DNA of 16,940 bases, taken from Acidobacteriota bacterium. Lineage in GTDB: Bacteria; Acidobacteriota; Terriglobia; Acidiferrales; UBA7541. This document shows positions 6,801 through 14,014 of the stretch, piece after piece. The position numbers were made by a program, and so were the translations under genes. The notes below the pieces were generated by a model. The model was not told the DNA's origin. It saw nothing but the letters and a program-made list of their open reading frames with translations, and made no database searches. Position 1 is the stretch's first letter, and every line of letters begins with the position of its first letter. The stretch covers positions 1-16,940 of the forward strand of contig PMOP01000481.1 in NCBI GenBank assembly GCA_003161495.1. Reading direction: 5' to 3'.

Positions 6801-8414
6801 CTAGTTTGGTTGGCCAGCCTGCTTCAGCAGTCGGAATGTTATTGTGATGTCTTCTTCGGCCTCTACCGGCTGTCCGCCGACAGAGCTTGGCGTATAGCGC
6901 CACTGCCGGACGGCATTCACTGCCGCTGCCGCTAGCAGAGCGGGGCCGCTTTTTGGCTCAACGCCCTGAATCGTTCCATCTTGTCCGATGACGGTATGAA
7001 GTATTACCGTCCCCTCCATCCTCTGCGTTTCGGCTTCTTCAGGGTAAACAGGGTCCGTGCGCGACAACAGTTTACCTATCTGCAAAGTCGAACCTTGTGA
7101 TGACATCTGCGTTTTTAGCGCGGGCGGTATTCGAATCGAAGGATATGGGCTAAAACTTACGGAGACCGAGCCTTCCATGACTTCCGGCACTTCTGCCGGC
7201 TTCGCAGGCGACGAAGTTTGTTCGGTGGTACCAACCGCTGGTGCAATCTGTGGCGGATTCGCGCTTGGGCTCGGCGCGGTGGTGACGCCTGTGTCCTTGG
7301 GCTGTGCGGCTACACTCACGGGACCCGGCAGCTGCGCACGCTCAGTCTGGGGGCGGGGACTTATGGCGGGAGGGCTCGCAGCGCCAGGCTCCAAAACACG
7401 CGGCTGCGGTTGCACCGCATGCACTGAGGAAATGGCAACATTCGTGTTCCTACTTGTTGGTGCGGGCTCATTACTCTGCGCATCCGTGGGCGCATCACTG
7501 ATGGCTCGACCGGGAACATCGACCGGCGCACTCGAGGAGAGAGGTGTTGGTGGGGGCGCATCCTGCACCACTGGACTCGGTTCAATGGTGGCAGCGCTCG
7601 CGGCGGATGACTCCACACTTTGGGGGGGGACACCCGTTTGCAATTTCGTATTTCCAAACCGTCCAAGTGTTGCGATTCGATTTCCTAGCCCCTCCCTGAA
7701 CCAGCCGGCTACAAACGATACAACTGCTATCACAATGATCACCGCCGCAAGGGTTCCCCAACTTCGCGTCCGCGCAACAATTTTCCTCTGACCATCTCCC
7801 GCTTGCACGCCTTGTCTATGTTCTATTCCATCCAATAATCTCGGGCTTTGCTGGCGAGGCGCCGGGGCGGCGACCAATTTCCCTGCGCTTGATAATGTGG
7901 GCGTCGCGTTTGGCGCTAACCGCGACTTTTGCGCATGTTTTTGGATGACATGGTCCGGACTAGCAGGTTGGGTAGGTAAGCTCTGAGATATCGGAACGTT
8001 CGGCATCTCCAGGCGCCGCAAAGTCTTCTCGCGAGCCACAACTGCTTCTGATGGAGCTTGGACGGCGTGGACTTCAGGCGCAATCCAGCGCTTGATTCGA
8101 TTGTGGGCATCTACAGAGAGATCCACAAAATGTATGCCAGCTCTTTTTTTCGATTCGCTGATCCATGCGATTTCGCCGTTCACCTCCAGCCGGTGGTTGT
8201 CTCCAGGTACTTGAAACCTTAATAGGACGAGGCCATCGGCATCCAAGGGCGCAGCCGAAGCTACCGCCAATCCGTTCTCGCTGATATCAAGGAAGATCCC
8301 GCCGTTGTTCTCGCCCATGCCAACGTATACGATCGACGGGACCGGTTTGCGCGCGCAGAGACGGCGATCAGCAATAACGAGACGAGATTCAGCGCCTTTT
8401 GAGGAGTTCGCCAT
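6801..8414 (-). CDS. PilZ-TonB fusion protein (c-di-GMP-binding N-terminus, TonB C-terminus)
   Basis: A 537-residue protein in four parts. Residues 10-113 form a PilZ domain with both c-di-GMP motifs intact: RxxxR as R18-LCA-R22 and D/NxSxxG as D43-IS-EN-G48. After a linker, one membrane helix spans about 219-239 (WGTLAAVIIVIAVVSFVAGWF). A Pro/Ala/Ser/Thr-rich stretch runs 255-415, as expected for a periplasm-spanning TonB linker. Residues about 445-530 form a TonB C-terminal domain with DPVYPEEAE (454-462), GTVILHTVIGQDGTI and AVNAVRQWRYTP (498-509). Predicted topology puts PilZ in the cytoplasm and TonB-C in the periplasm, linking c-di-GMP to envelope energy transduction or scaffolding; that link is inference. 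No ExbB/ExbD or TonB receptor genes are in the window. No clear Shine-Dalgarno precedes ATG 8414. An 8-C run interrupts codons 262-265. Confidence 0.9.
   Translation of the reverse strand: MANSSKGAESRLVIADRRLCARKPVPSIVYVGMGENNGGIFLDISENGLAVASAAPLDADGLVLLRFQVPGDNHRLEVNGEIAWISESKKRAGIHFVDLSVDAHNRIKRWIAPEVHAVQAPSEAVVAREKTLRRLEMPNVPISQSLPTQPASPDHVIQKHAQKSRLAPNATPTLSSAGKLVAAPAPRQQSPRLLDGIEHRQGVQAGDGQRKIVARTRSWGTLAAVIIVIAVVSFVAGWFREGLGNRIATLGRFGNTKLQTGVPPQSVESSAASAATIEPSPVVQDAPPPTPLSSSAPVDVPGRAISDAPTDAQSNEPAPTSRNTNVAISSVHAVQPQPRVLEPGAASPPAISPRPQTERAQLPGPVSVAAQPKDTGVTTAPSPSANPPQIAPAVGTTEQTSSPAKPAEVPEVMEGSVSVSFSPYPSIRIPPALKTQMSSQGSTLQIGKLLSRTDPVYPEEAETQRMEGTVILHTVIGQDGTIQGVEPKSGPALLAAAAVNAVRQWRYTPSSVGGQPVEAEEDITITFRLLKQAGQPN
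7622..7629 (-). repeat. C8 homopolymer tract inside the PilZ-TonB gene
   Basis: Eight G on the + strand read as eight C in the coding strand (Val-Pro-Pro-Gln, residues about 262-265). The tract lies after the membrane helix and before the proline-rich linker and TonB domain. Slippage by one base would remove the periplasmic part while leaving PilZ and the membrane anchor. Confidence 0.6.
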
Positions 8415-8440
8415 GCACTTTACTTATCGGTGGAAAGATT

Positions 8441-8610
8441 CATACCGGAGACCCTTCCCCACAGTTCCGTAGCCGCCTGATATCAAGGTTGAAAACCAGT
8501 GGGCATCCAGGAATTCTGCCCGAAACGTTCCGTTGAAGGATTCCGCGAAACCGTTGTCCATGCCAGCGGCCTATTTGCACTTCATCCGTCTTCTCGACTT
8601 CTTGGATTGT
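8441..8610 (-). pseudogene. IS3-family transposase (orfB) remnant
   Basis: On the minus strand, bases 8561 down to 8484 read MDNGFAESFNGTFRAEFLD followed by AHWFSTL. This is the unmistakable C-terminal part of an IS3-family DDE transposase, including its catalytic Glu in the AESFNG motif. The frame is broken on both sides. Immediately upstream a TAG stop and a one-base shift separate it from a degenerate GR(P) match, and downstream the continuation (DIRRLR) is in another frame. No DDE aspartates, orfA or terminal inverted repeats could be identified. It is a short decayed fragment between the PilZ-TonB gene and the NHL/catabolic cluster, showing past insertion and deletion at this junction. 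Confidence 0.8.
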
Positions 8611-8642
8611 TGGGAATCCTTTCACTGGAGCACCTTTACTTG

Positions 8643-9020
8643 TTACTCTACCACACCGTAGATATGCAAATGACGGCGATGCTTGGACAGTTTTGCCTCT
8701 CTCGAAATAATGAAGAGTGCCGAAATGAGCGCCGGGGATAGGCCGAGCCCGAATCGGTGTCTGCCATCAGCTGTAACCAGGGGTTTGCGCGGCAGCCCGG
8801 ACAAAAAGTAGAAAAGATCAGGTCGATCTGCAACGATTTCGCGTGTATCAAACCATTTCATTTCGGTACGGGCGCCTTCGGATTCCCACATTCCGGTAAG
8901 GATAATCGGAAAAGTGGCGGCACTTGACACAGGTCCGTAATGATGTCGCCTTGGGCGCAGATGGCGCGGTCCGGCAAGCAGCTGATGCAATTCCTCGATG
9001 GCGGGCGTTATATCGCGCAC
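8643..9020 (-). CDS. doubtful hypothetical protein between IS remnant and NHL gene
   Basis: An open frame runs on the minus strand from inside the NHL gene to a TAA at 8643. If read from GTG 9020 it gives 125 residues starting (M)RDITPAIEELHQLLAGP and ending HRRHLHIYGVVE. Codon choice looks coding-like in the stretch 9020-8700, but no ribosome-binding site precedes this GTG and no family motif is recognised. It could be a real small gene, the surviving 3' part of a gene truncated by the adjacent IS3 event, or chance. The longer start at 9161 would overlap the NHL gene by 73 bases and is less likely. No function is proposed. Confidence 0.3.
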   Translation of the reverse strand: MRDITPAIEELHQLLAGPRHLRPRRHHYGPVSSAATFPIILTGMWESEGARTEMKWFDTREIVADRPDLFYFLSGLPRKPLVTADGRHRFGLGLSPALISALFIISREAKLSKHRRHLHIYGVVE

Positions 9021-9088
9021 CGAAAGAATTATTGCAAATTTATTCGCAGACGTCCCTGTCCCACTGATTGAATCCAGCGTTGCCAGCT

Positions 9089-10189
9089 CTAGTGAATCGT
9101 GACTTTCTGGACATTCCACAGGACGGCGGAGCCCAGGTAGAGAAGGTTGCCGGACGGGCAAGTGATTTCGTGGACTAGGCGGCCATTGTCGTCCTCGCCA
9201 CGACCCAGACTGGTCTGCGCCCAGCCGAGCACCTTTCCATCTAAATTTAATTTGTAGATTTTCCCCGTGGTTCCGTCGGCGCTAAACAGATATTGGGGAG
9301 TGCCCGGGCTGACGCAGATGCCCCACGGCGAACCCATCCCGGTGTAGGTTCTCTTATAATTCAATTCACTGTCATAAACCTGGATGCGGCTGTTATTGCG
9401 GTCGCCAACGTAAATCGTGTCCTGGGCGTCTGCGGCGATGCTATGCGGAACCCTGAACTGATCCTGGCCGGTGCCGTAGGTTCCCACTTCCTTCAGCCAA
9501 TGGCCGCCCGGCGTGATCTTTACGATGCGCGAGTTGCCGTAGCCGTCGGAGACATAAACATTGCCCTGCGAATCCCAGGTTAAATCGGTTGGGCGGTCGA
9601 ATGTGCCGATCCTTCCAATCGGATGCGGGTCCCTGGGCCGCCCCCCAGCATTGTTGAAGCCCGTACCGCCGCGTTCGAGGAATTCCTCGAGGTAATCGAT
9701 GGCTTCCGGCGTCCGGCCAAACTGCGCCTTAGGCACGGCCTGCGGATCAAACTTGATGATCATGCCGGAGCCCTCGTCTTCCATCCACACGTTATCGTCT
9801 TTATCGACGCGGACGGAGTGGGCGAAGGACGCGGCATAATTATGGGGTCCCCACTGTTTAACATATTTCATGTTTTGGTCGAACTCGAACAGCATGGCGG
9901 CCGTTCCCCCACGGGCAATTCCCTGAGGGTTCGTGCGCGAGTATACAAACAGGTGACCTCTTGAATTTGTGGAAACACCCATCGTTTCGCCCATCGTCAT
10001 GTCGGGAATGAGGAGGTCAAGGAATTCGTCAGTGATCTGCATCTTCGGAATGGTTTTTTCAAACTCCGTTTGTTGGGCAATCTGCTCCTTGGTGGAAATC
10101 TGAGCTTGGGCTTGCTGCGGCAAAAGCACGCCTGCGAAACTCACCCCGCCAAGCAATAAAAATGAAGACAGCATGCGGAATCGTTTCAT
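9089..10189 (-). CDS. secreted NHL-repeat beta-propeller protein
   Basis: A 366-residue protein with a Sec signal peptide (MKRFRMLSSFLLLGGVSF..., probable cleavage after AQA at about 27-29) and a mature region made of NHL-type blades. Clear blades include TFDRPTDLTWDSQGNVYVSD (196-215) with GNSRIVKITPGG, FRVPHSIAADAQDTIYVGD (245-263) with NSRIQVYD, and a divergent one at MGSPWGICVSPG (285-296). Proteins of this kind are annotated as NHL-repeat or peptidyl-alpha-hydroxyglycine alpha-amidating-lyase-like, but a real lyase activity is not supported by the sequence alone. The start is ATG 10189, with an AAGGAGGG site 8 bases upstream; a longer frame extends to 10417 but lacks such a site. It follows the amidohydrolase gene on the same strand after 420 bases, so it may be separately transcribed. 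It would act in the periplasm or outside the cell. Confidence 0.85.
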   Translation of the reverse strand: MKRFRMLSSFLLLGGVSFAGVLLPQQAQAQISTKEQIAQQTEFEKTIPKMQITDEFLDLLIPDMTMGETMGVSTNSRGHLFVYSRTNPQGIARGGTAAMLFEFDQNMKYVKQWGPHNYAASFAHSVRVDKDDNVWMEDEGSGMIIKFDPQAVPKAQFGRTPEAIDYLEEFLERGGTGFNNAGGRPRDPHPIGRIGTFDRPTDLTWDSQGNVYVSDGYGNSRIVKITPGGHWLKEVGTYGTGQDQFRVPHSIAADAQDTIYVGDRNNSRIQVYDSELNYKRTYTGMGSPWGICVSPGTPQYLFSADGTTGKIYKLNLDGKVLGWAQTSLGRGEDDNGRLVHEITCPSGNLLYLGSAVLWNVQKVTIH

Positions 10190-10197
10190 GTAATGAA

Positions 10198-10205
10198 CCC
10201 TCCTT
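10198..10205 (-). promoter_or_regulatory. strong Shine-Dalgarno of the NHL gene
   Basis: AAGGAGGG on the minus strand, 8 bases before ATG 10189. It is the best ribosome-binding site in the window and rules against the longer upstream reading (to 10417), implying high translation of the secreted product. Confidence 0.75.
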
Positions 10206-10341
10206 TTCGAAATGAACGTCCGACCGGGACATGCCCGGGCGATTTTACATTGCGAACCGAACAGATTAGCTCCGTTCCACGAAAATCTAAAAGCTCGGCG
10301 CTCAAATTGAAATCGGACCCAGACGGCAATTTTCAAGGTTC

Positions 10342-10365
10342 GGTTGCCACAATCCCTTGGCAACC
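10342..10365. promoter_or_regulatory. candidate operator or hairpin: perfect 7-bp inverted repeat
   Basis: GGTTGCC and GGCAACC are perfect inverted copies separated by 10 bases, about 153 bases upstream of the NHL start codon. The arm-to-arm centre spacing is 17 bases, suitable either for a dimeric regulator or for an RNA hairpin. No run of T follows on either strand, so a simple terminator is unlikely. The regulator, if any, is not in the window. Confidence 0.35.
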
Positions 10366-10609
10366 CAAAAACCTGCCTGTTTGACGCTTCAATAATGAGC
10401 GCGTTTCGCTTGCCCAAAACTATGTTGCTAGCCTGCTCGCAATTAACTGTTTGTGGGCTAAGTTGACTGCCAACGATATGTTGAATATGGCCGCCTGTCT
10501 CGCATCACGTGCCAGTTCACCGAATTCAACAACCATCCAGTCACACTGACTGCCTGCGGACTAACGGAGGCATTAATTTTGGACCAGCTCAATGAACCAT
10601 GAAATTCGA

Positions 10610-11620
10610 TCACAGTTTAAGAATTCGTGCAGCGTTGTCGCCTTGGATCAATTTTCGTTGCGCACTCGTCAGATTGACCTGATCGAGGAAATGCACGGGC
10701 TGTTCATAGCCCATGTCCAGGCAATAGTCACTCCCGATCATAATGCGCTCGGCGCCGACTTCGCCGATCACGAATTCCATTGCCGATTTCGAGTGGACGA
10801 TGGTGTCGTAGGTAAACCGGTCGAGATATTTGCTGGGAGGCCGCGGCAATCGCAACTTTTCAATTTCCGGTCGTACCGTTGATCCATGGTCGATGCGTCC
10901 CATCAGTATCAGTAACACTGCCCCGCCATGTGGGAGAGTGAACCGAAGCTTTGGATGGCGGTCCAGTACGCCGCCAAAAATAAGGTGGCAGGCAGCGATG
11001 GCCGTGTCGAACGGAAAGCCAAGAATGCTGGTGAGCGAGAACGCCGCGGTGCGCGGCCCGCCGACTACCTGCAAGGGATGCAAAAAAATAGGGAGATCGA
11101 GCGCTTCGATGCGGTTAAAAATTGGCTCGAAGAGCGGGTCATCGAGATCGCGATGATTGATGTTCGTGCCCATGTATACGCCGCGCAGGCCTGGCAATTT
11201 GCTGGCGCGATTTAGTTCGTCAATGGCACGATCCGGAAAAAGCATGGGGAGCGTCAGCAATCCAACGAGACGCGTCGGATATAGCAGGTGCGCGGCACTG
11301 GCCGCGTCGTTCCATGCGCGCGCCAATTTGTGAGAGACTTCCTCGTCGCCCCAATGCGCCATGGGTCCAGTTAGCGACATGGCCTGCACGGCCGTGCCTT
11401 GCGCGTCCATATCCGCGATGCGTTTCTCCAGGTCGACGGCACGATACGGCAGCGGACCCTGAAAGCGGGCGTCCGTCTTGATGTAAAAACCTTCTTCCGC
11501 CGCCCGATATTCCACCTGAAACCGTGGTCCTTCCTCAGCGAGTACATCGAGATAGGCCTGCGGGAAATAATGTGCGTGAATATCGATGGCGCGCACCCCG
11601 CTCGCATCGTGATTTGGCAT
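10610..11620 (-). CDS. ACMSD-like amidohydrolase (amidohydrolase_2 family)
   Basis: A 336-residue TIM-barrel metal-dependent hydrolase or decarboxylase of the ACMSD / gamma-resorcylate-decarboxylase group. Metal ligands can be assigned: H15 and H17 in AIDIHAHYFP, H181 in PIFLHPLQ, H231 in TLPHGGAV, and D298 in MIGSDYCLDMG. In this family such enzymes decarboxylate or hydrolyse aromatic or other cyclic acids using one Zn or Mn ion; the substrate is not evident here. The start is ATG 11620 with GGAG 10 bases upstream; GTG 11626, two codons earlier, is also possible but only 4 bases from that site. It lies 57 bases downstream of the MFS transporter gene on the same strand, consistent with one operon that imports and degrades a carboxylated compound. 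Confidence 0.88.
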   Translation of the reverse strand: MPNHDASGVRAIDIHAHYFPQAYLDVLAEEGPRFQVEYRAAEEGFYIKTDARFQGPLPYRAVDLEKRIADMDAQGTAVQAMSLTGPMAHWGDEEVSHKLARAWNDAASAAHLLYPTRLVGLLTLPMLFPDRAIDELNRASKLPGLRGVYMGTNINHRDLDDPLFEPIFNRIEALDLPIFLHPLQVVGGPRTAAFSLTSILGFPFDTAIAACHLIFGGVLDRHPKLRFTLPHGGAVLLILMGRIDHGSTVRPEIEKLRLPRPPSKYLDRFTYDTIVHSKSAMEFVIGEVGAERIMIGSDYCLDMGYEQPVHFLDQVNLTSAQRKLIQGDNAARILKL

Positions 11621-11677
11621 AGTCACTAATCTCCTGAATGGTGACGGTCAATCGATCGAACGTCCCGGATGGGGTCA

Positions 11678-13072
11678 CTATTTTGAAGTGTCTCTTGACG
11701 GATTAATTGAGCCCGCCAGCGAGGCCCTGCCCGATACTGCACCAGCAGGGCCGACACCTGAAGCCGGCGCCCGCTCGCTCATCGACCCGGATCGCAAAGA
11801 CAGCACGAGCAAGCCGCCAACGAGGCCCGTGGCAACCAGGTAAAATACGCCGGCCTGGTAAGTCCCAGTTTTGTCGCTGAGAAATCCAATCACGTAGGGA
11901 CCGGCAAATCCGCCCAAGTTTCCGACCGAGTTGATGAACGCAATGCTGGCCGCGGCCGCAGGGCCAGTCAGAAAGAGCGTCGGCAACGCCCAAAACGGAG
12001 AAGGAAATGCATAGAGAGCCATGGTTGCGACAGAGAACGCAGTCACAGCCAAAACAACATGAGTTCCCGCCCACTGGCTGCACGCGAGCGCCACCCCGAC
12101 CATGAGGATTGGCACCGCGGCATGCCAACGCCGTTCGCGTGTTTTGTCCGAATGCCAACTGGAAAGGAGCATCGCGGGGATCGCGAGCAGCCACGGGATC
12201 CCTGAAAGGAGGATAACTTGCCGCGTGTTACCTCCGGAAATCCTCTGCACAATTTTCGGTAGCCAGACCCCAAGGCCGATGCTGTTCGTGATGTAGCAAA
12301 AATACGCGCCAGCGAGCAGAAGAACTTGAGGGTGACGAACCGACTGCCACAGGCTGAGCTTGATCTGAGCTCCCTTGGCCGCTTTCTCCCGTTCGAGTTC
12401 CGCGGTGATCCAGTTCCGCTCATCTTCTGGCAGCCACTTGGCATCCTTGGGCCGGTCCGTCAAATAGAAAAAGGTGACCATACCGGTGACAACTGCCGGA
12501 AAGCCCTCCAGCATTAACAACCATCGCCAGCCGCCATAGCCGAACCAGCGAATCTTCATCAGGAAGACGGCGAATGCGGCGCCCAGCAGGTTGGACATCG
12601 GGATGGCCAACATGAACATGGCCACCGCCTTGGCACGGTCCGCATATCTATACCAGTGGGTGAGATAGACAATGACGCCAGGGAAGAAACCCGCCTCGGC
12701 TACTCCCAACAAAAATCGTATCCAATAGAATTGGTGCGCGCTGGAGATCAGGCCGGTGAGTGTGGCCAGCGCTCCCCATCCGATCAGGGTGACGCCAATA
12801 TATTTTCGCGCACTCCACACCTCAACGAGCATCGTCTGCGGGATCTGAAACACAAAATATCCGATAAAAAAAACGCCCGCGCCAAAGCCAAAGACGGCGT
12901 TTGAAAAATGGAGATCGCCCGTCATTTGCAGCGCGGCGTAGCTGACATTTACGCGGTCAATATAGTTGAACACATAGAGAATGAAGAGGAAGGGAGCGAG
13001 GCGACGCGCGATGCGGCGCGTGGCGCGGCGAGCGATTGGCTCTAGGGTTTGCTGGCCGATAGAAATGTTCAT
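11678..13072 (-). CDS. MFS transporter, anion:cation symporter type
   Basis: A 464-residue, 12-helix major facilitator of the ACS family, which includes the hexuronate, glucarate, tartrate and phthalate transporters. Family hallmarks: FLFILYVFNYIDRVNVSYAA in helix 1, the RFLLGVAEAGFFPGVIVYLTHWY stretch around helix 4 (shown here in part), and the STDR-like loop after helix 6 (FFYLTDRPKDAKWL) followed by EDERNWI, typical of this family. A hydrophilic central loop and the second half (SLWQSVRHPQVLLLAGAYFC) follow. These proteins import organic acid anions with protons across the inner membrane. GGAG lies 5 bases before ATG 13072. It sits between the SDR and amidohydrolase genes, so it probably supplies the substrate of this cluster; tartrate-, phthalate- and sugar-acid-like solutes are all possible. 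Confidence 0.92.
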   Translation of the reverse strand: MNISIGQQTLEPIARRATRRIARRLAPFLFILYVFNYIDRVNVSYAALQMTGDLHFSNAVFGFGAGVFFIGYFVFQIPQTMLVEVWSARKYIGVTLIGWGALATLTGLISSAHQFYWIRFLLGVAEAGFFPGVIVYLTHWYRYADRAKAVAMFMLAIPMSNLLGAAFAVFLMKIRWFGYGGWRWLLMLEGFPAVVTGMVTFFYLTDRPKDAKWLPEDERNWITAELEREKAAKGAQIKLSLWQSVRHPQVLLLAGAYFCYITNSIGLGVWLPKIVQRISGGNTRQVILLSGIPWLLAIPAMLLSSWHSDKTRERRWHAAVPILMVGVALACSQWAGTHVVLAVTAFSVATMALYAFPSPFWALPTLFLTGPAAAASIAFINSVGNLGGFAGPYVIGFLSDKTGTYQAGVFYLVATGLVGGLLVLSLRSGSMSERAPASGVGPAGAVSGRASLAGSINPSRDTSK

Positions 13073-13174
13073 TGGCTCTCCTGATCGAGAGGCTGTGATA
13101 TTTCAATCGCCTCCCACACCAAAGTCAGAAGGTTATTGCAGCGAGGCCCATTCGAGAGCGAGTATCCTAAACCC

Positions 13175-13960
13175 TTAGACACCGGCGATCAATCCGCCGT
13201 CAATGCGAATGATGGAACCGGTGATGTAGGAGGCACGGGTGCTGGCCAGGAAAGCGACAGTGTCGGCATACTCTTCTGGATTGCCGTAACGGCCGAGGGG
13301 AATGGAACCGGTGCTCTCAGCCGACACTGCCTCTACCGTGCGTCCCTCGCGTTTCGCTTTAGCCTCGTCCAGAAAACGGATCCGGTCGGTGGCGATGCGG
13401 CCTGGCACCACAATATTGGCAGTGATTCCGTCGCGTGCCACTTCGCGAGAAAGCGTTTTGGACCAGCCTACTAACGAAAGGCGGAGCGCGTTGGAAATGC
13501 CGAGATTGGGGATCGGCGCGACCACGCCCGATGAGGTGCTCGTAATGATGCGCCCCCAGTGACGCGATTTCATGCCGGGCAGCACCCGGTCGGTAATTGC
13601 GATAACCGGAAGCACCATCGCTTGAAAGTTCTTGCTCCACAAACCTGGATCCTGGCCAAAAGCGGGGGTTGGAGGCGGGCCCCCCGTGATATTGACAAGA
13701 ACATCGACAGGCCCGAGACGGTTTTCAATCGCGCTGACATTTTTCTCGATCGCGGAAAGATCCGCTAAGTCCCAGGCGATCGCAAACGAGGGCGCACTTT
13801 CGGATTGTATTTCTTGAGCAGCGCGCTCTGCCGCTGCGAGATCGATGTCCGCGACAGCAACCTTCGCTCCCTCCGCCGACAGCGTCGTGGCGATGGCTCG
13901 TCCGAGCCCTCCGCCACCACCGAGCACTAGAGCCGTCTTACCTTGCAAGCCTAAATTCAT
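13175..13960 (-). CDS. SDR-family oxidoreductase with non-canonical active site
   Basis: A 261-residue FabG-like short-chain dehydrogenase/reductase. The nucleotide-binding loop is LVLGGGGGLGRAIA (11-24), lacking the usual TG; VAVADID (35-41) ends beta-2 and suggests an Asp at the ribose-binding position, thus NAD preference. NNAG is replaced by NITGGPPP (90-97). The catalytic YxxxK is replaced by S156-NAL-R160 in PNLGISNALRLSLVGWSKTL, while TSTSSG (140-145) keeps Ser residues near the usual catalytic Ser. The C-terminus IDGGLIAGV is normal. Such SNALR-type SDRs recur in bacteria beside catabolic genes; whether they are active dehydrogenases is unclear. AGGAA lies about 9 bases before ATG 13960. 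It sits 54 bases after the lyase gene and 102 before the transporter. Confidence 0.88.
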   Translation of the reverse strand: MNLGLQGKTALVLGGGGGLGRAIATTLSAEGAKVAVADIDLAAAERAAQEIQSESAPSFAIAWDLADLSAIEKNVSAIENRLGPVDVLVNITGGPPPTPAFGQDPGLWSKNFQAMVLPVIAITDRVLPGMKSRHWGRIITSTSSGVVAPIPNLGISNALRLSLVGWSKTLSREVARDGITANIVVPGRIATDRIRFLDEAKAKREGRTVEAVSAESTGSIPLGRYGNPEEYADTVAFLASTRASYITGSIIRIDGGLIAGV

Positions 13961-14014
13961 CTTGGATTCTTCCTTTTATTAAAAGAGCGGATTAATTCTA
14001 CGAAAACTGTTTAC

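Larger units (their letters stand above)
10190..10609. other. 420-base intergenic region with two inverted repeats
   Basis: No convincing gene lies here; the short open frames lack start context. It separates the amidohydrolase stop from the NHL start and should hold the NHL leader and perhaps its promoter. Two dyads are visible: CCGGG-N5-CCCGG at 10224-10238, about 35 bases upstream of the NHL start, and GGTTGCC-N10-GGCAACC at 10342-10365. No clear -35/-10 pair was identified. Confidence 0.6.

Noticed and set aside
7057..7791. 244-codon open frame on the + strand antisense to the PilZ-TonB gene
   Set aside because: It mirrors the Pro/Ala/Ser-rich linker in the opposite frame, giving a Gly/Ala/Cys-rich chain with no motif or ribosome site; a shadow of GC-biased coding sequence.
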